Below are positions 36,992 to 45,976 of a stretch of DNA of 64,000 nucleotides, piece after piece (positions within the stretch are counted from its first letter, which is position 1; every line of letters starts with the position of its first letter). Both the position numbers and the translations under genes were made by a program. The notes beneath the pieces were generated by a model that saw nothing but the letters and a program-made list of their open reading frames with translations, had not been told where the DNA came from and ran no database searches. This DNA comes from Leptospiraceae bacterium. GTDB lineage: Bacteria; Spirochaetota; Leptospiria; Leptospirales; Leptospiraceae. The stretch is taken from assembly GCA_947458405.1 (NCBI GenBank), contig CANGZW010000005.1, positions 23,563 through 87,562 on the forward strand, read 5' to 3'.

Positions 36992-37654
36992 TTAAAATAA
37001 ATGAGGATTAATCCATGAGGCTAACCCTTCTAGACTTCTAGATTGTAGCTGTATTTTACCATTCCCACTTACTTTAGTGACGATTCCTTCACCACTTGTA
37101 ATACTAGAAATAATTCCACCTGCCAAACGTAGAGATAATTTTAAATGTGGCTCATAGGCAACTAAATACCCAGAATCAACAATATACTCACCAACAACCT
37201 GTTTTTCAATGATCCCACCATAGGCTCCATAAAAGAGTTTTCCTGTTCCTGATACTTCTAACTTAAACAAACCCTCTCGAGCAATAAATGATGCTAATCC
37301 CGCATATCTTATACCTAATTGAAGTCCGGGAGTAGAAGCTATATAAGCTCCTGGTTGCAAACATATTGATGAATTGTGCAAATCCATTTCCTTAATATTA
37401 CCGGGAGTTGCTTGTGTAAGTGTTATACGTTTTGGAGAATTAGATATATTTTTATATTCATTTATAAAAAAGGATTCATCTCCTAAAAATTTTTTTAACA
37501 ATGCACTTATGAAATTACCATTCAATTTAGTTTGAATGTCAATATCTACTGCCATACTAGCCATTGCATCAGACTCAGCAATTATACTCTCGCCCGCTTC
37601 TAAATCAATATGTATATGAGCAAAAGATGGTTCTCCATTAATTTGGGATTTCAT
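36992..37654 (-). CDS. AIM24 family protein, paralogue 1 (220 aa)
   Basis: AIM24 member: HIDLEAGESIIAESDAMASM, FLGDESFFINEY, VVGEYIVDSGYLVAYEP and SGEGIVTKVSGNGKIQLQS. It is the most diverged of the three (GDES instead of GES; no Cys near the end). AGGAG lies 6 nt before the ATG. It is 33 bp downstream of the M48 peptidase gene and 9 bp upstream of paralogue 2. Confidence 0.85.
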   Translation of the reverse strand: MKSQINGEPSFAHIHIDLEAGESIIAESDAMASMAVDIDIQTKLNGNFISALLKKFLGDESFFINEYKNISNSPKRITLTQATPGNIKEMDLHNSSICLQPGAYIASTPGLQLGIRYAGLASFIAREGLFKLEVSGTGKLFYGAYGGIIEKQVVGEYIVDSGYLVAYEPHLKLSLRLAGGIISSITSGEGIVTKVSGNGKIQLQSRSLEGLASWINPHLF

Positions 37655-37687
37655 TTAGACTCCTAAATAATTTATTAATATATATAT

Positions 37688-38806
37688 TTAATACTTCTTT
37701 TGAATACTTTTTAAATCTATTATTATTTTGTTAAATTTTCTACTTTTGACAAGATCGATTTCTTTCTCTAGAGATTCAATTCTTTCTTCTGTTCCCGGAT
37801 GAGTACTTATGAATTGAAACCAACTTTCTGATTCCAAACCTTTTTCAGAGTTTTCAATTTCCTGAATCTTTTTAAAAAAATCAACCATTCCCTTAGGATC
37901 AATATTGGAATTGATTAATATATTAAATCCTTTTGCATCTGCCTCTCTTTCATAATCCCTCGAAAACTTAGAGGCTAGTAAAATTCCACTATTCTGAGTC
38001 AATATAGCCAATAATCCAGAAATATCTCCAAGTAAAGTCTGAACAACTAGAAATATTCCAACTGAATTAATTAATTGTCTAACTCCATGTTTTTCCGTGA
38101 CATGTGAAATTTCATGAGCTAAGACTCCAGCAATTTGCTCAGGAGTTTCTGCTTTTTTTAATAATTCAGTATGAATTATTATTATACCCCCGGGAAGCGC
38201 AAATGCATTCACCCTATTATCATCCATGATATATATTTCAAAATCATATCCTGAGTCTTTACAGGCAAGAACCAAGGGCTGTATGATTGGATCTAATAAC
38301 TGAATATCTGCTTTATCTTTGTATAATTTTTTACCTTGAGTTATTGATTTAAAAATCGTATTACCTAATTTTTTTTCCCATGTCAAGGGAACCTGTGATG
38401 CGATAAAAAAAGTGACTGTCTCTTTAAAAAAATAAAAACCATATATAAGTGAGGTGATAATTAAAGAAATTATGACTAAAATAGTTGATATAAATATTAA
38501 TTCTTTTTTTCTATTACTATTCAGTGAAGCAAATGAAGTATTGTCCCTAATTGATTTATCTTTTAAAATCGACTTATCTGATGTATAAATACTCCAATCT
38601 GGAAGAGACGAATTTTCAAAAAATATTAAGTTATTACCTGCCCCACCCCTTTTAGAAATAATTCCTTGAAACGGAATTATAATTTTATCATCCTCGGTTT
38701 GAAATACAAGAGAATCCTTCTCGAAATATATTTCTCCAGCAATTCTTTTATTGGTAAGATTATCATTTAGACCAACCGCAAAATATTTTTTTGAAGATTT
38801 GTTCAT
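37688..38806 (-). CDS. membrane-anchored M48-family zinc metallopeptidase (372 aa)
   Basis: Zinc protease with LAHEISHVTEKHG carrying HExxH (near 232-236) and the third ligand in DYEREADAKGF. An N-terminal beta-rich soluble domain (about 1-90) precedes one transmembrane segment (about 103-130, LIFISTILVIISLIITSLIYG). It is related to BepA/YfgC and HtpX-like quality-control proteases, though with a different architecture. GGAGAG precedes the ATG. It lies directly upstream of three AIM24 genes, suggesting that those proteins are its partners or substrates. Confidence 0.87.
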   Translation of the reverse strand: MNKSSKKYFAVGLNDNLTNKRIAGEIYFEKDSLVFQTEDDKIIIPFQGIISKRGGAGNNLIFFENSSLPDWSIYTSDKSILKDKSIRDNTSFASLNSNRKKELIFISTILVIISLIITSLIYGFYFFKETVTFFIASQVPLTWEKKLGNTIFKSITQGKKLYKDKADIQLLDPIIQPLVLACKDSGYDFEIYIMDDNRVNAFALPGGIIIIHTELLKKAETPEQIAGVLAHEISHVTEKHGVRQLINSVGIFLVVQTLLGDISGLLAILTQNSGILLASKFSRDYEREADAKGFNILINSNIDPKGMVDFFKKIQEIENSEKGLESESWFQFISTHPGTEERIESLEKEIDLVKSRKFNKIIIDLKSIQKKY

Positions 38807-38826
38807 TTTAAACTCTCCACAAATTT

Positions 38827-39600
38827 TTACAAATATCCTTTGTATTTATAAACTATTATTCCTACCCATTCTTTTAAAGCAATCGTACTTATTTCTAAGT
38901 ATGAAGGAGAAGGTATAATCGTATCCCAATTGAATGTATCTATCAATGATTTATAATCTGTTGGGTAGGGGCTCACATTAAAACCTTGCTTTACGAAAAC
39001 TCCGTGCGACCTTCTCATGTGAAAAGCAGATGTAATTAATAAAATATTATTTTTTCCAGTTTTATTGAGTATCTCTTTTGTATATAAAGCATTTTCATAA
39101 GTATTTTTGGATTTATTTTCAAATAACAGACTATTATCTGGAATACCGAAATCAATGAAAAACTTTTTAGCATAGAAGGCTTCATTTAAATCCTGTTGAA
39201 ATAAAATCCCAGACCCTCCAGTGAAAATTATTGTATCAGATACTTTTTGATTGTATAGTAAAATAGCTTCTGTCATTCTCTCTGAACTTGATCCCATTTC
39301 AACAATATCTCTATAATAACTTAAGATATTTATTGCTCCACCTAATACTACTATAGCATCATATTTTTCTAATTTATGTTTATCTAATGGAGGATAATCT
39401 AACTCAAGACTTCGTATTAAAAACTGACTTACAGAAAAAGTTGAAAAAAAACTTAGTATAAATATAGGACTTAGCATTAAAATTTTATTCTTAAAACCTT
39501 TAATAAAAAAAGAATTTATTATACTAATAATTATTACTACTGTAAATGGATAAAAAAACAAAGTTAATACTTTAGAGAAGAAAAAAAATAAATCATCCAT
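38827..39600 (-). CDS. YdcF/ElyC/SanA-like DUF218 membrane protein (257 aa)
   Basis: Two N-terminal transmembrane helices (about 10-60) and a DUF218 domain: DAIVVLGGAIN (about 84-94), SSERMTEAILLYNQ, FTGGSGILFQ, ENKSKNTYENA and LLITSAFHMRRS. ElyC in E. coli supports peptidoglycan and lipid-carrier homeostasis. Assigning that role here is inference. Its start overlaps the upstream hydrolase gene by 8 bp and it ends 21 bp before the M48 gene. Confidence 0.86.
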   Translation of the reverse strand: MDDLFFFFSKVLTLFFYPFTVVIIISIINSFFIKGFKNKILMLSPIFILSFFSTFSVSQFLIRSLELDYPPLDKHKLEKYDAIVVLGGAINILSYYRDIVEMGSSSERMTEAILLYNQKVSDTIIFTGGSGILFQQDLNEAFYAKKFFIDFGIPDNSLLFENKSKNTYENALYTKEILNKTGKNNILLITSAFHMRRSHGVFVKQGFNVSPYPTDYKSLIDTFNWDTIIPSPSYLEISTIALKEWVGIIVYKYKGYL

Positions 39601-40429
39601 TTAAAATATATTCTAATTCCTTTATAACTAAATTAGGTTTTTCAAATGGAAAAAAATGATTTTCATTTTCTAGAATTTGAATTGATGAATCTTTCGTATT
39701 ACCTATCAATTTTTTTGCGGCATATTCACTACAGACAGTGGATTTTTTTGGAATTATAATTTTAGTGCCTACATCCAAATTTTTATAATTTAAAGAAAAA
39801 AATATAGGATTAGTACTAAATATTTTCGATTCAACCTCAGGTGAACAGGATAATTCAACTCCATTCTCTTTATCCCTAAAACAAGACTGTAAATAATCAT
39901 TAAAAACAGATTCTTCCCAATTTGAAAATGATGGAATTCTTTTAAATATTTTTTTAATTTGTTCTTTATTCTTAAAATCTCTCCTTCTTTTTATTGCATT
40001 ATCTGCCATGTAATTACCAATAACTTTACCCAAGAAATTTGTTGTAATCCTTAATAGTGTTGGATCTAGGAGTATTAATTTCTTAAAAAGTTGTTTTTCA
40101 TATTTTGCAGAAAGTGCTAAAGATGCTCCACCTAAAGAATGACCTATTGCAATAATATTTTGAAGATTTTCTTTTTTAATAATTTCAAATATTTGATCTC
40201 TAAAAAAATTCCAGTCTTTAAAATCTAAGGATGGCTCAGAATAACTGTGTCCTACAAAATCTAAAAATATCCAACGATACTTATCACCAAAGTATCTATA
40301 TAAGTATAAGTAACAAGATCCGGAAAATCCATTTGCATGTGTTACAAAAATCACTTCTTTGTCTGACTCATTATCTAGGTAAGATATTTTCAGCTTATTG
40401 AAATCAGTAGATTTTCTAATCAAATTCAT
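39593..40429 (-). CDS. alpha/beta hydrolase (278 aa)
   Basis: Serine hydrolase fold: VTHANGFSGSCY oxyanion region, IFLDFVGHSYSEP, and the nucleophile elbow GHSLGG near residue 104. LILLDPTLLR follows the nucleophile strand, and ENENHFFPFE carries the catalytic His near the C terminus. I use the ATG at 40427-40429; an upstream TTG at 40444 would overlap the preceding gene. Substrate unknown. It is second in the AIM24/M48 operon. Confidence 0.85.
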   Translation of the reverse strand: MNLIRKSTDFNKLKISYLDNESDKEVIFVTHANGFSGSCYLYLYRYFGDKYRWIFLDFVGHSYSEPSLDFKDWNFFRDQIFEIIKKENLQNIIAIGHSLGGASLALSAKYEKQLFKKLILLDPTLLRITTNFLGKVIGNYMADNAIKRRRDFKNKEQIKKIFKRIPSFSNWEESVFNDYLQSCFRDKENGVELSCSPEVESKIFSTNPIFFSLNYKNLDVGTKIIIPKKSTVCSEYAAKKLIGNTKDSSIQILENENHFFPFEKPNLVIKELEYILNG

Positions 40430-40431
40430 AC

Positions 40432-40935
40432 TTAATATATCCAAAAAAATTGAAATAATTTATTTTTATAACTTTCTTGTATTTCAATTTTTTTTCCAAA
40501 TTCAATTAGAAACTCAACTTCTTTTTTTACTACCTGTTTATCTAGTGAAACAATATAACATGCGTCATAAAAAAAAGATTCCCTAATTTGCATTGGCATT
40601 TCCAATAAATATTGAATAATATCACGTAAATCAACTTCAAGAGATTCGGTGTCAATTAAATCTTTTAGTATATATTTTCTCTCTTCCTCAGGATAAATAT
40701 TCTGAGGAAATAGAGATTCTTCACTAAAAAATAATTGAATAAAATTCATAATTTTTTGTCTCTCATTCCTCTTCTTATATCCATCAGCATCTTCTGCATA
40801 AAACCAGAATCTAACAGCCATTGAAGCATATTTTTTCTTAGCATTTTCTTGTGATTCAGCTGGTAATGTAATAAGATATTTATCAAATCCATTTTTCTTT
40901 ATTTCAATAATTTGACTTGATTTATTGTTGTTCAT
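40432..40935 (-). CDS. helical protein with TerB-like C terminus (167 aa)
   Basis: First gene of the seven-gene operon, with AGAGGATA before the ATG. Entirely helical, no signal peptide or Cys-rich motif. The C-terminal 60 residues (YDACYIVSLDKQVVKKEVEF, then LIEFGKKIEIQ) resemble the TerB-like pattern 'A..D..v...E...l...g..lgi', an acidic helical bundle linked in other bacteria to membrane stress modules. The resemblance is weak and made by eye, so treat this as an unknown. Confidence 0.6.
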   Translation of the reverse strand: MNNNKSSQIIEIKKNGFDKYLITLPAESQENAKKKYASMAVRFWFYAEDADGYKKRNERQKIMNFIQLFFSEESLFPQNIYPEEERKYILKDLIDTESLEVDLRDIIQYLLEMPMQIRESFFYDACYIVSLDKQVVKKEVEFLIEFGKKIEIQESYKNKLFQFFWIY

Positions 40936-41000
40936 ATTTATCCTCTAAATTATTTTATAAATAAATTTTATATCATTTTTTTTGCAATTTAAATAATTCC

Positions 41001-41012
41001 ATGTATATACAT
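41001..41012. promoter_or_regulatory. 12-bp perfect palindrome in divergent region
   Basis: ATGTATATACAT lies in the 144-bp gap between the AIM24/M48 operon and the metzincin-like lipoprotein gene. Its position would suit a shared operator; AT-rich background makes chance occurrence possible. Confidence 0.25.
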
Positions 41013-41079
41013 TATATTTAGATCAATTTATTGATTCTAGATACTTTTTGAGACTATTTATAAAGGATACACTTCACTT

Positions 41080-41748
41080 ATGAGTTATAAAAACTTCTTA
41101 TTAATTCCTGTTTTTATCATTAATTGTACTACAATAGGCTTTCACAATTACAATAAGTTAAATTCTTACGACTTTTCTAAAATTATAAAATATAGGCTTT
41201 GTTTTTACAAGGAAGAAACTGTCTCGCTTAATAGAATTCAGTCATTATCTGAAAATCTTACATCTGAATTAAAACTATACAATATTGATTTAGAGACTAA
41301 GGTAATAGGACAAGTTAAAAGACCTGGATTTAATACTCAAAATATTTATGAATTTATTATTAAAATACCCATTCCCGATGAATGTGATAGGGTAATGGTA
41401 CTTCTAGAAAGAAATATCTTTGATTTTGTTCTACATATTTTTTTACCTGAAATTATGGGCTTAGTCGAAGGGAGTACTCGAACAAGAGGTTTTATTTTTG
41501 CTGACTATTTATCAGTAAATAGTTTAACGGGTAGCTCACCTTCTAGAATTTTAATTCATGAAAATTATCATTTTTTAGGTTGTGACCATAGTATTATTAT
41601 GAATGACTGTTACAGTAAAATCTATCAACACAAAGAATCTGCGATAGAAAACTACAAAAATAATATTATATTTTTTCCTTCTCAGGATTTTAAAAATAAT
41701 TTTATTACTAATAGAGAAATGATTAATTTAAGTATAAAAAATAAGTAA
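41080..41748 (+). CDS. metzincin-like zinc lipoprotein (222 aa)
   Basis: Lipobox VFIINC with Cys16, so probably membrane-anchored and periplasmic or surface-exposed. The central region contains ILIHENYHFLGCDHS, a complete HExxHxxGxxH metzincin zinc motif with H160, E161, H164, G167 and H170. Downstream Met-turn candidates are IIMNDC and the M near 205. The protein is short for a secreted protease, so a compact matrixin- or archaemetzincin-like fold is possible. AAAGGA lies about 12 nt before the ATG. It is monocistronic and ends near a hairpin. Confidence 0.72.
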   Translation: MSYKNFLLIPVFIINCTTIGFHNYNKLNSYDFSKIIKYRLCFYKEETVSLNRIQSLSENLTSELKLYNIDLETKVIGQVKRPGFNTQNIYEFIIKIPIPDECDRVMVLLERNIFDFVLHIFLPEIMGLVEGSTRTRGFIFADYLSVNSLTGSSPSRILIHENYHFLGCDHSIIMNDCYSKIYQHKESAIENYKNNIIFFPSQDFKNNFITNREMINLSIKNK

Positions 41749-41751
41749 ATT

Positions 41752-41778
41752 AAGGGAATAAATATTAATTTATCCCTT
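41752..41778. terminator. bidirectional hairpin between convergent genes
   Basis: AAGGGAATAAAT and ATTTATCCCTT pair across a 4-nt loop with one bulged A. It lies in the 38-bp gap between the convergent metzincin-like lipoprotein and SpoIID genes. The flanking T-runs are weak on both strands. Confidence 0.55.
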
Positions 41779-41786
41779 ATCAGAGT

Positions 41787-42938
41787 TTACTTTATTCTAA
41801 CTAGATCTATATCTTTATAATAATATTTTAGAATATCTTCAAAATTATAATTACTAATAGCCATTCCGTAAGAACCATATTGACTCATTCCAACACCATG
41901 ACCAAAGCCTTTTCCTTTAATATGAAAATAGTTTTCATTTTCAACTATATCAAATAAAAGTGACTTGATTCTTGTATTACCAATCAAATTTCTAAAATCC
42001 TGACCGGATACCATAACATTTCCATTTTCCCCTTGAATAGATAAGCTGGCTACACGACCACTAGGTGTAGTATCAAGTATCTTAATATCACTTATTTCTC
42101 CTACACCCAGCTTATTTAGCTTACCACTCAAAGTATTTGAATCAAATTTTAATTCCCATTCCAGAGGTTTAGAAATATTACAATATTCTGATTTTACAGA
42201 CTTTAGATATCCAACTTTTTGACCCCAAACTTTTTCAGGGCTTTCTGTGATACCCCCACTATGACTATGAAAAAATGCTTTGATTGGTTGATTATTATAA
42301 ACCATCACGATATTTTTTGTATCTCGCACTGCCTTGGAAGAATTTGGATTTTCACTTTTAATACCATTGTACATTTGAGAGTTAGTATCATTTTCTAAAT
42401 CATAAATCCCAGACTTTGAATTATTGATGTGAAATGCGGCATAAGAACGAGCGGCAACTGCCTGTGCCTTCAATGCTTCAATATGCCAACTAGGAGGCAT
42501 TTCAGAGGGGACCACCGACAATAAATATTCCTCTAATGCCAAATGATTAATTACGAGGGTTTCTTTGGGAGTTCTATACAATTCCAAATTTCCCCTATAA
42601 TCCTTTCCATTAAATTTAAACGATCCTTTTTTGGGCTCTAAGAATATTCTATCTCCCGCAGAATAGTCTTCTGGATGATACGCATAAATTGCTTCATGTA
42701 CTTCTTTATTTGATTTATAAGTAACTTTAATATCCCCATCCGATTCGATTTGAACAGGCTCTTTTACAGTTGCAAGCCTGACCCTCACTTTTTCAGGATA
42801 TTTGAAATCAACTGACTTGCTAGATTTCACAAGACTGGAACAATTTTGAAATGTAAAAATCCATAGGATTAATAAAATTACATTAAAACTTATCAATTTA
42901 TTGCTTTTTTGTAAAAATACTTCAATAATATTAGTCAT
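41787..42938 (-). CDS. SpoIID/LytB-domain lipoprotein (383 aa)
   Basis: A hydrophobic N terminus ends at a probable lipobox FQNC (Cys33). The SpoIID domain spans about 120-375: LSVVPSEMPPSWHIEALKAQ (the conserved Glu is the catalytic residue in SpoIID transglycosylases), AVAARSYAAFHI, a HSHSGG motif and GFGHGVGMSQYGS. Likely a peptidoglycan lytic transglycosylase or amidase enhancer acting in the periplasm. Overlaps rlmD by 8 bp and is last in a four-gene operon. Confidence 0.88.
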   Translation of the reverse strand: MTNIIEVFLQKSNKLISFNVILLILWIFTFQNCSSLVKSSKSVDFKYPEKVRVRLATVKEPVQIESDGDIKVTYKSNKEVHEAIYAYHPEDYSAGDRIFLEPKKGSFKFNGKDYRGNLELYRTPKETLVINHLALEEYLLSVVPSEMPPSWHIEALKAQAVAARSYAAFHINNSKSGIYDLENDTNSQMYNGIKSENPNSSKAVRDTKNIVMVYNNQPIKAFFHSHSGGITESPEKVWGQKVGYLKSVKSEYCNISKPLEWELKFDSNTLSGKLNKLGVGEISDIKILDTTPSGRVASLSIQGENGNVMVSGQDFRNLIGNTRIKSLLFDIVENENYFHIKGKGFGHGVGMSQYGSYGMAISNYNFEDILKYYYKDIDLVRIK

Positions 42939-44244
42939 TTCTTTTCTCCAACAACAATACGGACTCCAGATGTGGTGTATGAGGAAATGGATCCGTAATT
43001 AATCCTCGACCGATTTTGAATTTTTCCTTAAGAACTTCCCAGTCTTCGATCTGTGACCGAGGATTGCATGATACATAGATTATAGTTTCAATTTCACTTT
43101 TTTTGATTTCTTCTGCCAATGCCATCCCTATCCCATTTCGTGGTGGATCTAGGAGCAAGAGGACATCTTTTTTTTTAAATACATCTAAGCTGCCTAGATT
43201 TTTCAGGGTAAGTAAGTCTATAACTTCAAAATTCAATTTTTTAGAAGGAAATTTATTCTTAGTCATTTCTTGGGCTTTTTCAATTGAGCTTGGAACAATA
43301 TCAAATCCAATTATTTCCTCAAATTTTTCCCCAAATAGGAGCGAAAAAAAACCAGTGCCACAAAAAAGATCCACCAATGATTTTCTTGATATTCCCATTA
43401 GATTTTTATTAATAAACTCAATGATTGGCAAAAATCCATTCGGATTGGGCTGAAAAAAAGCTGTGAAGGGAACATCAAAATATGTATCTAAAACTTTTTC
43501 TCTAAAATATTCTTTCCCTTTTATTACTTTGTACTCCCCAACGGCACTCACTTCGGATTGGGTTCTATTATAACAAAAAATAATATTTTCAGAAATGGAT
43601 ACTTTCTTCAATTCTGAACTCAGATTCTCCTCAAAAATAGTATCACGAAATGAATTAATAAAAGTTAAAATTAATGTTAATTCATTTTCTGAATTAATTC
43701 TCAAAGTTATGTATTTCAAAAATCCTTCTAAAGTTTTTCGATTAAAAGCATATTGTCTTACGATTTCTTTAATTTTTAATAGCTCTATATTTGCTTTCTC
43801 AGATTGAATATTACACTTATCAATTTCTATAATTTTTCTAAAATTTCCTTCCTGACGCAATCCAATAGCCTCTGGAAATACAGCAAAATCCATTCTGTTT
43901 CTATAATTTTCTGTACTTTTCGAAGGGACTAGCTCTAATTGAATATTAAAATTATTATTATAATATTCAAAAATATGATTTGTTTTTAAGTGAAACTGTT
44001 CTTCATAAGAAATGTGTCTTCCCTTACATCCCCCACACTTAGAAAAATATTCACATCCAGCTTCAAGATTTGTAGGTTTTATGTGTGACAGTATTTTATT
44101 GTATCGTCTTTTGCCCCTACCAATCGTTTCAAACTCAACCTGATCTCTACGTGATACGTAAGGGAAAGAGATTTTTCTCCCATCAATAAAACCATACCCT
44201 GATAGATCGGATGATAGTCCTTCGATAAGAACAGAAGCTGGCAT
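42931..44244 (-). CDS. rlmD: TrmA/RlmD-family RNA (uracil-5-)-methyltransferase (437 aa)
   Basis: SAM-dependent 5-methylation of a uridine in rRNA or tRNA. An N-terminal TRAM-like beta barrel is followed by the Fe-S cluster motif CEYFSKCGGC (C-x5-C-x2-C) and a fourth Cys in DKCNI. SAM-binding elements include VDLFCGTGFFSLLF and LLLLDPPRNGIG. The catalytic nucleophile Cys is in YVSCNPRS and a conserved Glu in LESVLLLE near the end. Whether it is RlmD, RlmC or TrmA cannot be settled; the symbol is by family. It abuts the upstream unknown gene. Confidence 0.87.
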   Translation of the reverse strand: MPASVLIEGLSSDLSGYGFIDGRKISFPYVSRRDQVEFETIGRGKRRYNKILSHIKPTNLEAGCEYFSKCGGCKGRHISYEEQFHLKTNHIFEYYNNNFNIQLELVPSKSTENYRNRMDFAVFPEAIGLRQEGNFRKIIEIDKCNIQSEKANIELLKIKEIVRQYAFNRKTLEGFLKYITLRINSENELTLILTFINSFRDTIFEENLSSELKKVSISENIIFCYNRTQSEVSAVGEYKVIKGKEYFREKVLDTYFDVPFTAFFQPNPNGFLPIIEFINKNLMGISRKSLVDLFCGTGFFSLLFGEKFEEIIGFDIVPSSIEKAQEMTKNKFPSKKLNFEVIDLLTLKNLGSLDVFKKKDVLLLLDPPRNGIGMALAEEIKKSEIETIIYVSCNPRSQIEDWEVLKEKFKIGRGLITDPFPHTPHLESVLLLEKRND

Positions 44245-45261
44245 TTATTGATTTAAGATTTCAAGTTTAATGTCACTCAAAGATTCTAGGCTTCCAGTCT
44301 TTAGTAATGCCTGGAGTGTCACTTTTTCAGATGTAGTTATATATTGACTTTCTGCAAGCTGGCTCAAAACTTCCATAACCAATTCATATTCAAGTCCATA
44401 GAGCTCTGAATAGATCCATTGGATTGAGAATTTTTGACCCGATTTTTTATAATACTTGATAAATGAATTTGTGATATCATCTATTTCAGCTCTTCTTTTT
44501 ACTAGGGCACCCATTGTTTCCAAGATAAAGAAAACTTCAAAATTATCTTTGAAAATGTCTAACATATGCTGATAAATTTTTGGGGATATCAATGGGATAT
44601 TGTATATATTATCTTCTAATGCAAGAAATAACTCTCTTTCATCATCTTCATTTAAGTTAGTATATTTATTAAATTGTGATATAATATCTGGAGATAGTAT
44701 CATGAGAAATTGAGCGGCTAGAGTGTACATAGTTTTTTCTTTGATGAGATATACAATCATCTCACACAATTTTTGTTGACTAATGTTTTTCCAATATCTA
44801 CTACTCTTCATACTAAAATAATTAATGGGACCCTTCACTCTTGAAGAGGTCTTTTTGATATTTAAAAAATTCTCATAATCAACTTCTAAGATTTTGAACA
44901 ACAATTCATTGGACATTGATTCAACAATTTCTTTAACTTCTTCTGGCTCACAAATGGTAAGAAAGTATCTTATGAGATCCATGGTTGAATCATTTTCACT
45001 TGCAAACTCTTCAATGATTTGGGGTTGACACTGCTGAAAAGCAGTGATTGCGGTAGTAAATGTATTTTTTCCAAAAACAAATTCCCGTAGCTTGTGTTTT
45101 GCAATACAAATCTGATTGATGTTAGCCATCCATTTGTTTTCTTTTAAAACTCCCCTGCAATTAGAAGGACATACGTGATTAATGGTAGTGTCTAAAAAAC
45201 ACTTCCTTTCAGAGCCCTTGGTATTCTGTGCGGGCGTAGTCTTTTCTAATTTCGAAGACAA
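44245..45261 (-). CDS. helical protein of unknown function (338 aa)
   Basis: Cytoplasmic, without a signal peptide. The N terminus has four to five Cys (KCFLDTTINHVCPSNCRG, then QICIAKHK) that could bind a metal. The rest is predicted helix with acidic loops (ICEPEEVKEIVESMSN, SPDIISQFNKYTN), like a solenoid. Not recognised. It sits 1 bp after the CPM-motif lipoprotein gene and abuts rlmD in a four-gene operon, so it may help RNA modification or envelope work, but nothing in the sequence shows this. Confidence 0.6.
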   Translation of the reverse strand: MSSKLEKTTPAQNTKGSERKCFLDTTINHVCPSNCRGVLKENKWMANINQICIAKHKLREFVFGKNTFTTAITAFQQCQPQIIEEFASENDSTMDLIRYFLTICEPEEVKEIVESMSNELLFKILEVDYENFLNIKKTSSRVKGPINYFSMKSSRYWKNISQQKLCEMIVYLIKEKTMYTLAAQFLMILSPDIISQFNKYTNLNEDDERELFLALEDNIYNIPLISPKIYQHMLDIFKDNFEVFFILETMGALVKRRAEIDDITNSFIKYYKKSGQKFSIQWIYSELYGLEYELVMEVLSQLAESQYITTSEKVTLQALLKTGSLESLSDIKLEILNQ

Positions 45262-45262
45262 T

Positions 45263-45754
45263 TTAGTTTTTTATTTCTCCACAATCTCTCATATCCGGTG
45301 CAAATGGATTATTTATATCTGTTCCCTTAGCCATCCAATACTTAGACACCATTGGACAATAAAAACGATTATATCCTTCTAACTTTACTCCCCCTGTATT
45401 TATTGCAGTGGAGAGATGTTCTGAGAATCGGGATATGGCTTCGTATAGTCCCTCTTTGTCCATTGATTTTGCATCCTGTAAAATTCTTCCCTCTTCTTCT
45501 AATGCTCTTTTTAGTCCATTCTCCACAACTACAGATTTACCGGCCTCAATTGAGCTGATTAGGGAGGATAGATCAGGATTTTTTTCTGAATCCTTTATAA
45601 TTGCTTCGATAACTTTATCATTTTCCTGAAGTATTACTGCAAAAGCCTTATTACTGTTCTCACTGGCGGTTGTTTTTTCAGAGTCCTTACAATTGAAAAT
45701 TACTAAAATTAGTAATACGAGTGGAATATACATTTTTACTGTTTTTGGGTACAT
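45263..45754 (-). CDS. lipoprotein with CPM/CGE (DUF3347-like) motif (163 aa)
   Basis: Lipobox VIFNC. A helical stalk (about 35-115) precedes a short C-terminal block FYCPMVSKYWMAKGTD, INNPFAPDM and CGE. That pattern, Tyr-Cys-Pro-Met ... Asn-Pro ... Met-x-x-Cys-Gly, resembles the heavy-metal-binding DUF3347/CusB-type domain, so periplasmic copper or other metal binding is possible. I use the ATG at 45754, with AAGG 9 nt upstream, rather than the ATG at 45763, which would start directly on that Shine-Dalgarno. It is first of the four-gene operon. Confidence 0.7.
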   Translation of the reverse strand: MYPKTVKMYIPLVLLILVIFNCKDSEKTTASENSNKAFAVILQENDKVIEAIIKDSEKNPDLSSLISSIEAGKSVVVENGLKRALEEEGRILQDAKSMDKEGLYEAISRFSEHLSTAINTGGVKLEGYNRFYCPMVSKYWMAKGTDINNPFAPDMRDCGEIKN

Positions 45755-45763
45755 CACATACAT

Positions 45764-45976
45764 CCTTGTTTTTATAATAATATCATAGATTCTTATTTTT
45801 AATTAATTTTTTTATTTACCCAGAGGTAATTTAAACTTTTTTTTTACTCCCGGATAAAAAAAGACAGGATTCAAAATTAATATCGGTATCTATATGAAGT
45901 TAACATGACAAGTACCCAAAAAGCAATTTCTAACTTGACTTTTTTTACCTTATTCCATCCTAGAATGTAATAAAAA
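45764..45976. other. 213-bp divergent intergenic region
   Basis: Between the CPM-motif lipoprotein (minus) and the PAS hybrid kinase (plus). AT-rich with poly-T and poly-A tracts, which suits back-to-back promoters, but no convincing -35/-10 pair or operator was found by eye. Confidence 0.35.

Noticed and set aside
43103..43453. 116-codon open frame opposite the RlmD-like gene
   Set aside because: It lies entirely opposite the conserved methyltransferase motifs.
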